A stretch of DNA of 64,000 bases, taken from assembly GCF_022539505.1 (NCBI RefSeq), contig NC_061511.1, forward strand, positions 35,660,620 through 35,724,619. The letters are read 5' to 3'. Position numbers and translations under genes: made by a program. The notes under the pieces are model-generated. The model was not told the origin of the DNA and searched no databases. It saw only the letters and a program-made list of their open reading frames with translations. The DNA comes from Lolium rigidum. Taxonomy: Eukaryota; Streptophyta; Magnoliopsida; Poales; Poaceae. Shown piece by piece: positions 55,801 through 64,000 of the stretch (within the stretch, counting starts at the first letter, position 1; the number at the start of each line of letters is the position of its first letter).

Positions 55801-57882
55801 CTTTTAAACTATAGCAAATTTTAGGAATTTAAATCTATGAGGTGTAGCACCTCATTTAAATCATTTTCTCAAGTGAGATGAAGTAATATGATGACCTCTA
55901 CTGCATAGGTTCATACTTGCTCACTTGTAGAATTTAAATCAAAATAGTATTTAATATTGCCATGGTTATTTAAATCACATGAGATGATGAATCTCAATTA
56001 AATCAGTTTTTCTCAAATAATAAATGTGAAGTGTTGACCTTGGTCAACATGTGATCATCCCTGGTTATTTGAGAAGATTAAATCTTAAGAAGAATTCAAT
56101 GAGAGGAAATTATTTCTCCAAACCAAAGAGAAACCCTATTTACAACTTTCAAGGAGAGGAAATTATTTTCCTAGTGTTAAATAAAGAAACCCTAGTATAA
56201 TTTGGGAATAAATGTTAAATAGTGATGCTAGATCATTTGTGTGAGCCAATAAGGCTAATTAAGATTACTTAAGTGTTGTTTGGTGATTGTATCCTCGTAT
56301 TCGTTTATAGACGCTAGTACCGGAGACTATCAAGAGGAAGAGGTCTTCTACCAAGAGGAAGAGCAAGAAAACTTTGATCACCTCACCAATCAAGGCAAGC
56401 TAGACTAATGCAAGATATTTTTGTTTGCAAGCTAACACTCTTGCAAGGTTCCCATGTGCAAAGCTCTACAAGAGCAAGGCACCATTACTTTTATTTTATG
56501 CTTAATGCTCCTATCCCAAGTTTTTTACTTTACAAGCTTTACTGAATTTGGTTTATCAAAGTACTTCTTGATTCATGATTCACTTAGTTTAGTTATGGAG
56601 TAGTACAAGAGTATCAAACTTAGCCTAGAGCAATCCAAGTTACTTAGCACCCCTCATAACTAGTTGCTAGTGCTAAAGATTAAAATTGACTACTATAGAT
56701 GGGAACTTGTGAAAACCAATGACTTTGAAAACCTTGGAATGATGAGTCATTCTATTGAAAGATTTTGAAGGTGAATATGACTTGGTGAATTTTACAAAAC
56801 TGATGGTTGGGTTCGGATGCGATACCATTCCAATTTTACAAGTACCCCCACAATACCTGAATCTGTGTAAGGCTTAGCTGGAAATTTATGTGTCTTAGTA
56901 TGGGTTCCCTCTAAAACAAGCGTCATCGGGGTTATGCTGGAGGCTGCCTCTACAACAAAAGGAATGATGTGAAATGACGTGAAATGAGGTGAATGTCCGG
57001 CCCAAGCCCTGTGCAGTTCCCAGGCTGACTGTCTGTCTTCACTGGGAGGCCAAGCTCATGGGGAGAGGTGCCTATACTAGGGTATGTAAATGAAAGGTTA
57101 GGATTGGTAGTTCGCGTACTGCGTACGATAAATCAGGGCCAGTTACCCCCGACGAACTATTGCAATTGTTGTGGCACAAGTGTACAACCTCTGCAGAGTT
57201 AAACCTATTCGAATAGCCGCGTCCGCGGTCATGGACAGTTGGAAAGGCCATACTGTTCTGTCATCAGAACTTTTCTAAAAATATGAATGGTGACTTGTGA
57301 ATTGAATTGAAAGGTGAATTTGACTTTGAATCACAACTGAGTGGTGGGAATGACACTAATGTTCCCACTTGAGTTAAGTTAGGCAAATGAAGGGGCTTTG
57401 ATTACTAAAGTGTTTATGAAATAAAACTGGCTTTATGCAAATGAAACTAGAGCTTAGAAACCCCTTACTATAGTTGATAGTATTTACCTGAGTATTAGTT
57501 TGCGAGTACTTTAAAGTACACATGGCTGTGTCCCTGGCTATTCAAATGGCCAGACTATGAAGAGGAGTACCAGAACCCGGAAGAAGGACAGCAGGACGTC
57601 TACGACAACTAGGATCACTCCTGACGTCAACAGTTGCCTGTGGAATAAATGGACTACTACTACGCTATTTCGCTTCCGCTATGTGTTATGTAATGGATCA
57701 ATAGAACTTCTATTATTGTAATAAAGACTGGATCATGTGATCCTTTAGTTTGTAAGACGATTATGTGTTGTAATGAATGATGTGTTGTGATATCAATCTA
57801 TTATGTCTCGCAAAAACAATATTCCTGGGATTGCGAGGAATGGCATAATAGGCATCTGGACTTAAAAATCCGGGTGTTGACA
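52852..57882 (+). repeat. G 3' LTR (5.0 kb)
   Basis: Near-identical partner of 24,385-29,411, followed by the GTTCT duplication. TATA box at 54,932-54,939. ORFs readable inside it duplicate those of the 5' LTR and are not genes. Confidence 0.96.
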
Positions 57883-58164
57883 GTTCTCCTCGAGAATCTT
57901 CGCTGGCTTCTCGATGTATGTTAAATCTGGTTGTAACTCGAGCTCTTCATGTGATACTGGTTCATCTGGGGTCTTCAAACACTTTCTGAGTTGCGACACA
58001 TGGAATACGTTGTGAACCTGAGATAACCTTCCCGGTAGTTCCAATTCAAAGGCTAACCCTCGGTTTTGACTCAGAATCTTGAAAGGTCCGATGTACCTAG
58101 GGCTTAACTTTCCCTTTACTCCAAATCTCTGAAGTCCTTTCATCGGGCTCACCTTGAGATATAC
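57883..58164 (-). pseudogene. A pol, integrase C-terminal segment (first part)
   Basis: Minus-strand frame with VYLKVSPMKGLQRFGVKGKL, SPRYIGPFKIL, LPGRLSQVHNVFHVSQLRKC and the start of the chromodomain (YIEKPAKILEEN). This is the GPY/F-type integrase C-terminal region typical of Tekay-like elements. It is cut at 58,165 by element E and at 57,883 by G; the frame continues exactly into 24,384 after removal of G. Confidence 0.9.
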
Positions 58165-59677
58165 TGATGACCCACAAGTATAGGGGGTGTATCGTAGTAT
58201 CTTCGATAAGTAAGAATGTCGATCCCAACGAGGAGCAGAAGGTGTTGACAAGCAGTTTCGATGAAGGTTTCACTGTAAATGCTCACAGACAAGTATTCAG
58301 GAGGTTTTGATGTAACAGATGAAATAAATACGAGTAAGTAAAATGCGAGAGAAATAATTGCAGCGAGTGGCCCAATCCTTTTAGCACAAAGGACAAGCCG
58401 GTTTGTTTACTTATAATGACCAAACGTTCTCGAGGACACACGGGATTTTAGTCTAGTGCTTTCGCTACATACGGCTAAATAATCTTCATTGTTATGATAA
58501 GTGTTGTGTGGGTGAACCTATGCTAATGTACCGCCCTTCCTAGGACTAAATACATACTTGTGATTATACCCCTTGCAAGCATCCGCAACTACAAGAAAGT
58601 AATTAAGAATAAATCTAACCACAGCCTTAAACTCCGAGATCCCGCAATCCCTCCCGCATCGATATACCAACTGGGGTTTAGGTTTCTGTCACTCCGGCAA
58701 CCCCGCAATTAGCAAACGAATACAAGATGCATTCCCCTAGGCCCATAAATGGTGAAGTGTCATGTAGTCGACGTTCACATGACACCACTAGAAGAATAAC
58801 ACCACAACTTAAATATCACACCATTGAATATTACTCAACCATAGTTCACTACTAACATTTAGACTTCACCCATGTCCTCAAGAACTAAACGAACTACTCA
58901 CGAGACATCATATGGAACATGATCAGAGGTGATATGATGATGAATAACAATCTGAACATGAACTTGGTTCAATGGTTTCACTCAATAGCATCAACAACAA
59001 GTATGAATAGATACCGGGAGAGTTTCCCCTATCAAACAATCAAGATCAAACCCAAATTGCTACGGCGGTGACGAGGTGCTGCGGAGGAGATGGCGATGAT
59101 GATGGTGGAGATGATGATGACGGTGATGGTGATGATGTCCAGCTCGATGACGGTGACGATGGCGTCGATTTCCCCTCCCGAGGGGAATTTCCCCGGCGGA
59201 TTCCTGCCCGCCGGAGAGCTCTTTCTCTCTCGGTGTTCTCCGCCCCGCAGAGGCGGCCGTAACTCTTCGCGAGGTACCCCTTCCGGCTTAGGTTTTCGGG
59301 ACGAAGGTTTTCGCGAAGAAAAGGAGGCGAAAGGGGTCGGGGCCCCCCAGACCATAGGCCGGCGCGGCCAGGGCATGGGCCGCGCCGCCCTAGGGTGTGG
59401 GCCCACCCTGGCTCCTCCTGGCCCCTCCTTCTGGCTTCCTTCGTCATCTTGAAAAATAGGATTTTTAGTATAATTTCCTTCCAGAGTTGATCTTCCGAAA
59501 TATTGCGTTCCGACGGTGCTTTTTCCAGCAGAATCCTGGCTCCGGTGTTCAATCCTCCAATAATGATGAAACATGCAAAATAGATGAAATAACATAAGTA
59601 TTGTGCCCCAATATGAAATATATCAATGAATAACAGCAAATTATGATATAAAATAGTGATGCAAATTGGACGTATCA
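58165..59677 (-). repeat. E 3' LTR
   Basis: In element orientation starts TGATACGTCCAATTTGC and ends TTGTGGGTCATCA; 1,513 bp. It has the GC hairpin (CCATAGGCCGGCGCGGCC...GGCCGCGCCGCCCTAGG on the plus strand, about 59,352-59,393). I see no TATA box at the place where B1 and B2 have one. A GAT-rich tract spans about 59,092-59,136. Long ORFs through it are not genes. Confidence 0.92.
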
Positions 59678-61524
59678 ACTCCCCCCAAGCTTAGACTTCG
59701 CTTGTCCCCAAGCGAAACCGAACTCGATAGACATGACCACATGTTTATGGAGTGAAGAGTCGATAAACAAAATACGGACAAGAAGCATCATATTCATTCT
59801 CACAAGACATTATAGTAAACAACTTCTTCATATAACTCAATCTTGAAACAAGTATAAGGTAATCACAAGTAAAGGTGCATAAGGAATCATAATTGGTGAT
59901 GGCAAACTTTGTTCTTGGTCGTAGAACATTTAACAACTTATATCCATCTATTGAGCAAAGTGCTCTCATATTAACAACTGATGGTAATCTTGCATACTCA
60001 ATCATAATGGTCTCTTCATAATCATTGATAACTTGCAAAGCTATATTCATTCAGTATAAAACTTGTACTAAACAAGGAAGAATAAAAGGCATGATGTAGC
60101 AAATCACAATATAATGGTTTGATCACAACTACTCAAATGCTTGCTTGAGATGGAGAGAAATAGGTTTACCGACTCAAAGCATAAAGTAAAAGACAGTGCC
60201 CTTCGCAGAGGAAGCAGGGATTAAATCATGTGCTAGAGCTTTTTCAGTTTTGAAATCATATAAAGATAATAAAAGTAACATTTTGAGAGGTGTTTGTTGT
60301 TGTCAACGACTGGTAGCGGGTACTCTAACCCCCTTGCCAAACAAACCTCCAAAGAGCGGCTCCCATATTATTTTCATTTTGTGTGGCACTCCTTCCAACC
60401 TTTCTTTCACAAACCATGGCTAACCGAATCCTCGGGTGCCTGCCAACAATCTCATACCATGAAGGAGTGCCTTTCTATTTTAGTTTTATTATGATGATGA
60501 CACTCCCCCAACCTTTGCTTACACAAGCCATGGCTAACCGAATCCTCCGGTGCCGTCCATCAATCACATACCATGGAGGAGTGTCTATTTAGTTTAATTA
60601 ATTTGGGACTGGGAATCCCATTGCCAGCTCTTTTTGCAAAATTATTGGATAAGCGGATGAAGCCACTAGTCCATTGGTGGAAGTTGCCCAACAAGATTGA
60701 AAGATAAAACACCACATACTTCCTCATGAGCTATAAAACATTGACACAAATAAGAAGTAATAAGTTTTGAATTGTTTAAAGGTAGCACATGAAGTATTTA
60801 CTTGGAATGGCAGAAAATACCATGTAATAGGTAGGTATGGTGGACACAAGCGACATAGGTTTGGTTGAAGGTTTGGATGCACGAGAAGTATTCCTTTTCA
60901 GTACAGGTCTTTGGCTAGCAAGGTTAATTAGCAAGCATAGGAGTCGAGGGAAACAAACTAATATACATATGATAGAAACAATCATGCATCTTCCTTGTAA
61001 GCACAAACAATTTTAACTTCAGAATAATAAGCTATGAGCTAACAAGAAAGACAATGAAACATCTACATGTATTTCTCTTTTTCTATTTAAACCTCAAAGT
61101 GTTGTTGCTATTGACCAATGCTAAGTTTGCCAAAACCAAATAGATTTATTCAATGCTCCCAAAGTGATACCTATACTAACAACAAGACGAATCATATGGC
61201 AGAAAGTGCAAACTAAAATAAGATGTGCAATATGTAAATGATAAGACTTCTCATTGATATTCCATATCGATAACTCGCACCAAGGGATACATAGACAACT
61301 AAAGGAGAGATACTTCCAAACGCAACCCATCTCATATGATAACTTCCCTACTCATGATATGACACTACTTGACAATAAAAGTAAAAGATAGTGATAATGT
61401 GATACCGCGGCACTCCCCAAGCTTGGAACAAACCAAGGGGATGCCAATACCGATGATGAATTACTCCTCGAGGAGATGGTGGTGATGAATTCCCGTCATC
61501 GACTTCCAAGGAAGAGGCTCTCCA
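59678..61524 (-). other. E non-coding 3' region, homologous to B1/B2 internal sequence
   Basis: No gene is seen. It shares with B1 and B2, in matching element orientation, the segment around ACCTACCTATTACATGGTATT (60,820-60,840) and the CTCTGCGAAGGGC segment (60,200-60,212). A direct duplication lies at 60,388-60,592. Confidence 0.75.
60388..60592. repeat. Tandem duplication in the E 3' region
   Basis: Two units of about 100-110 bp share CATGGCTAACCGAATCCTC and TCATACCATG(A/G)AGGAGTG. Confidence 0.8.
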
Positions 61525-61966
61525 TCAAGAAACGACATCTTGGTCTCGGGAATCCCGAAACCGGCAAGCACGGCTTATGTATTTAAACCTATTTTCATAC
61601 TCACAGCTTTGATTCCGAACGTCATAGAGTTGTGCTTGGAGCTTGTTGGTGGTGTCGTGAAGTGAGAGGATGTCGCTCCAAAGCTTTCCAGCTTCCTTCT
61701 CATGTTCAGCGAATGAGTTCGGACACAATCTCGTGGAAGATATCCACCTCACGCTCAGCCATCTTCTTGTACTTGAAAACCTCTTGTTCTAGCTTCTCCA
61801 TCCCGTCTTCCGAGCTTCCTTCTCCTTTAGGACCCCGGACATCCTCGACCTGCAGCTTCTCCTTCAACGAGCAGCAACTCCTTGGGGTGCATCTTCAGCT
61901 CCTCCATGTACAAGTTGCCAACATCCTTGCTCGGAGTCGTCCTTCCGGAGCTTCCGACAAAGACAT
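61525..61966 (-). pseudogene. E extra ORF downstream of pol, coiled-coil protein, frameshifted
   Basis: Starts at ATG 61,966-61,964 in the context GCCACCATGTC (MSLSEAPEGR). Continues after shifts with KDVGNLYMEELKMHPKELLL, then MEKLEQEVFKYKKMAEREVD and IFHEIVSELIR, then EHEKEAGKLWSDILSLHDTT, NKLQAQLYDVRNQ and a stop at 61,525. Heptad-like spacing of Leu, Ile and Val suggests a coiled coil. I see no signal peptide or membrane segment. It occupies the position of the env-like gene of some Athila elements but does not look like an envelope protein. At least three frame breaks. Upstream lies a promoter-like module. Confidence 0.65.
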
Positions 61967-62058
61967 GGTGGCTCTAGATCCGAAGCAAATCCTCGGCAGA
62001 AACAACTCGAAACAAAACACGTCGAAAACACGATATACGGACCTCCGTGGGTCCGGGG

Positions 62059-62184
62059 ATTATATAGCAAAAATTTTCTCGGCAAAAGGAAAGTACCGGA
62101 TCGAACCGTAGTCGGAAAGGGGCGACGGGGCGGCCAAACCATAGGGCGGCGCGGGCCCAGTGTCAGCCGCGCCGGCCTATGGTT
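62059..62184 (-). promoter_or_regulatory. Putative internal promoter of element E, ahead of the extra ORF
   Basis: On the minus strand the inverted repeat AACCATAGGCCGGCGCGG...CCGCGCCGCCCTATGGTT (62,184-62,137, one mismatch) is followed by TTTGGCCGCCCCGTCGCCCC and, 71 bases after the hairpin, by TATATAAT (62,066-62,059). The ATG of the extra ORF is about 93 bases after the TATA box. The same order (hairpin, GGCCxCCCCxTCG, TATA) is the LTR core promoter of B2. Promoter function is inferred from this similarity. Confidence 0.5.
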
Positions 62185-62302
62185 CCACGCCCTCGTGCGT
62201 CCTTTCCACTCCGTTTCGAACTCGTAATTTCTCATATTTTCCGAAACAGCAAAAATATAGTTCGGAAAGTAAATTGCGTACTTTTCATTACCGCATCGTT
62301 AC

Positions 62303-63770
62303 CTATTCAAAGTCGAGTTCTGGCGGACCGTCAATTTGCCCTTTGATGAAAGCTTCCGGTGTTTCCACTCGAATAATATCAATATCAACATTATAAGAAT
62401 CACCCGAGATATAATGCTTGAGTCTTTGTCCATTCACCACTTGCGTAGCATTGCCTTGGAGAGAGCTAATCTTGATTGCTCCCGAGCGATACACCTCCTC
62501 GACAACATATGGTCCTTCCCATTTCGAAAGTAATTTCCCGCAAAGAATCCGAGACGAGACCGATACAATAGGACTTTATCCCCAATATTAAACTCTCTTT
62601 TGATGATCCTCCTATCATGCCATTTTTTAACTTTTTCTTTAAAGAGTTTAGCATTTTCATAAGCTTCGCTTCTCCATTCATCTAGAGAACTTAATTGTAA
62701 CAACCTCTTATCACCGGCAAGTTTAGGATCTTTATTTAATTCTCTAACAGCCCTATAAGCTTTGTGTTCTAACTCTAAAGGTAAATGACAAGCTTTTCCG
62801 TAAACCATTTTATAAGGTGACATTCCCATGGGGTTTTTATAAGCAGTTCTATAAGCCCATAGTGCATCCTTCAATTTACTAGCCCAATTCTTTCTAGATT
62901 TATTAACGGTTTTCTCGCAAGATAGATTTAATCTCTCTATTTGATAACTCTACTTGACCACTAGTTTGAGGATGATAAGCGGAAGCAATTCTATGATTAA
63001 TACCATACTTAGCAAGAGTTTTTCTAAAACCTCCATGAATAAAATGAGAACCTCCATCAGTCATAATATATCTAGGTACTCCAAATCTAGGAAAAATAAT
63101 ATCTAAAAGCATCTTTAAAGAGGTCTCACCATCAGCACTTTTTGTAGGTATGGCTTCCACCCATTTAGTAACATAATCAACAAGCAACAAGTATATGAGT
63201 GTTACCTTTTGAAGAGGGAAAAGGTCCCATGAAGTCAAATCCCCAACAATCAAATGGTTCAATAACAAGAGTATAATTCATTGGCATTTCATTACGTCTG
63301 GAGATATTACCAACCCTTTGGCATTCATCGCAAGATAAAATAAACTTTCTCGCATCCTTGAAGAGAGTTGGCCAATAAAAACCTGATTGCAAAACCTTTT
63401 GCGCGGTTCTTTCTCCCGCGTGATGTCCTCCATAAGCACTACCATGACATTTACTCAATATCTCTTGTTGTTCATATTCGGGGACACATCTTCGCATAAT
63501 ACCATCCACTCCTTCTTTATATAAGTGTGGGTCATCCCATAAATAATGCCTCAAATCATAAAAGAATTTCCTCCTTTGCTGAGCTGAAAAGGTTGGAGGC
63601 AAGTACTTGGAAACAATAAAGTTAGCATAATCAGCATACCATGGACTGTCTCGCGAGCTCACCTTTATTACAGCCAATTGTTCATTTGGAAAACTATCAT
63701 TAACGAGGACAGGATCATAAGCAATATTTTCCAATCTAGACAAATTATCAAGAACAGGATTATCAAGCAC
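62303..63770 (-). pseudogene. E integrase, Athila-like
   Basis: Integrase joins the element cDNA to the host genome. The N-terminal HHCC zinc-binding region is at 63,420-63,310 (HGSAYGGHHAGERT, CDECQRVG). The catalytic core has DCWGFDFMGPFP, MTDGGSHF and [16 protein letters not shown]. The frame breaks near 63,220 and 62,890. The C-terminal part has [33 protein letters not shown] and [16 protein letters not shown], a block characteristic of Athila elements, then a one-base loss near 62,540, and a tail ending GQIDGPPELDFE with TAG at 62,305-62,303. The catalytic residues are present; the frameshifts inactivate it. Confidence 0.9.
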
Positions 63771-64000
63771 CTTTCCTATCTACAATATGTAAATCAAATT
63801 CTTGCAACATGTAGTACCCATCTAATAAGCCTCGGCTTAGCATCTTTCTTTGTCATAAGGTATCTAATTGCAAGCATGATCAGTATGAATAGTAACTTTT
63901 GAATCAACAATATAAGATCTGAATTTATCACAAGCAAAGACTACAACCAACAATTCCTTTTCAGTTGTAGCATAATTTCTTTGAGCAGCATCAAGGGTTT
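63771..64000 (-). pseudogene. E RNase H domain, partial at the window edge
   Basis: Minus strand: DAAQRNYATTEKELLVVVFA, CDKFRSYIVDSKVTIHTDHA, YLMTKKDAKPRLIRW, QEFDLHIVDRKGA, the RNase H-like region that follows RT in Ty3/gypsy elements. Extra T bases after GCT near 63,870 and 63,765 shift the frame. The rest of RT is outside the window. Confidence 0.85.

Larger units (their letters stand above)
24385..57882 (+). mobile_element. G: gag-only Tekay-like retrotransposon with 5-kb LTRs (TR-GAG type)
   Basis: LTRs 24,385-29,411 and 52,852-57,882, with a perfect GTTCT duplication (24,380-24,384 and 57,883-57,887). Without the nested C insertion the internal region is only about 2.3 kb: a primer binding site, a decayed upstream ORF, a gag gene and a polypurine tract (AAGGGGTAAGGG, 52,838-52,849). 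Protease, RT, RNase H and integrase are missing. This matches the described class of terminal-repeat elements carrying only gag. The two LTRs differ at roughly 1-1.5% of positions by eye, concentrated in the CpG-rich part, so insertion was recent. Mobilisation must depend on a related autonomous element, for example one like A (inference). Confidence 0.93.
19174..64000 (-). mobile_element. A: outer Tekay-like Ty3/gypsy element, partly in the window, opened by G and E
   Basis: On the minus strand the visible parts are the end of pol (58,164-57,883 and 24,384-24,209), a polypurine tract (TAAGGGGGAAAGGC, 24,222-24,209) and the 3' LTR (24,208-19,174). The rest, with the 5' LTR, lies beyond the right edge. 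It has been opened by G at a GTTCT target and by E at 58,165. The pol end has an integrase C-terminal region with a chromodomain-like sequence, which places A in the chromovirus/Tekay group. The five bases left of the element are CTATT; the matching duplication is outside the window. Confidence 0.88.
58165..64000 (-). mobile_element. E: Athila-like Ty3/gypsy element, 3' part, with extra ORF after pol
   Basis: On the minus strand: RNase H (right edge), integrase, an extra coiled-coil ORF, about 1.8 kb of non-coding sequence, a polypurine tract (CTAAGCTTGGGGGGAGT, ending 59,678) and the 3' LTR 59,677-58,165. The 5' part is beyond the window. The integrase C-terminal block is Athila-like. The 3' region matches the non-coding parts of B1 and B2. 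Frameshifts in RNase H, integrase and the extra ORF show that this copy is inactive. Inserted in the integrase region of A. Confidence 0.9.

Noticed and set aside
59046..59678. A 210-codon minus-strand ORF in the E LTR
   Set aside because: It starts at the LTR edge, has low-complexity Ser/Pro tails from a GAT-rich tract, and lies wholly within LTR sequence.
61525..61966. Envelope gene in E
   Set aside because: The position fits an env-like ORF but there is no signal peptide, transmembrane segment or cysteine pattern; the protein looks like a soluble coiled coil.

Overview
The window looks like a repeat-dense stretch of a large grass genome, most likely a Pooideae cereal or forage grass (inference). 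It is almost entirely retrotransposons inserted into one another. The coding families are plant-specific: an L1-type LINE, Tekay-like, Tat-like and Athila-like Ty3/gypsy elements, and a tRNA-derived SINE. I see no bacterial-type operons, no CRISPR array and no canonical tRNA or rRNA gene.

Layout. (1) 1-12,800: a decayed L1-type LINE on the minus strand, running off the left edge. A 6.4 kb non-autonomous LTR element, 'B1' (1379-7777, 5-bp duplication GTGTC), splits its reverse transcriptase gene. (2) 12,800-19,173: the only stretch not dominated by LTR elements. It holds a minus-strand spliced gene or gene remnant of unknown family, a 460-bp SINE with a perfect 15-bp target duplication just upstream of that gene, a short plus-strand gene-like fragment, and a small GATACGG repeat. 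(3) 19,174 to the right edge: an outer Tekay-like gypsy element 'A' (minus), opened by two insertions. The first is 'G' (24,385-57,882, duplication GTTCT), a gag-only element with 5.0 kb LTRs. G contains 'C', a solo LTR (31,234-52,408, duplication ACCCC). C contains 'D' (37,340-52,127, minus), a Tat-like element with gag, protease and an antisense acidic ORF. D contains 'B2' (41,413-47,914, duplication GACAG), a second copy of the B family. The second insertion into A is 'E' (58,165 to beyond 64,000, minus), an Athila-like element with RNase H, integrase and an extra coiled-coil ORF downstream of pol.

The nesting is supported by more than LTR ends. Removing each insert with one copy of its duplication rejoins a reading frame: G gag across C, D protease across B2, A integrase chromodomain across G, and LINE reverse transcriptase across B1. 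The order of events A, then G, then C, then D, then B2 is therefore fixed.

How the parts relate. E has the same kind of 3' non-coding region, polypurine tract and GC-rich LTR hairpin as B1 and B2, so an E-like Athila element is the natural helper for the B family. The most interesting signals are: (a) inside E, a copy of the LTR hairpin/TATA module directly ahead of the extra coiled-coil ORF, which looks like an internal promoter; (b) a repeated polypurine-tract-like motif plus a perfect hairpin conserved in both B copies, which also share an acidic ORF; (c) three perfect hairpins in each LTR of D; and (d) LTR divergences that do not follow the nesting order, with recurrent one-base differences at CAG/CGAG sites.

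All sequence comparisons were made by eye; percentages are rough.
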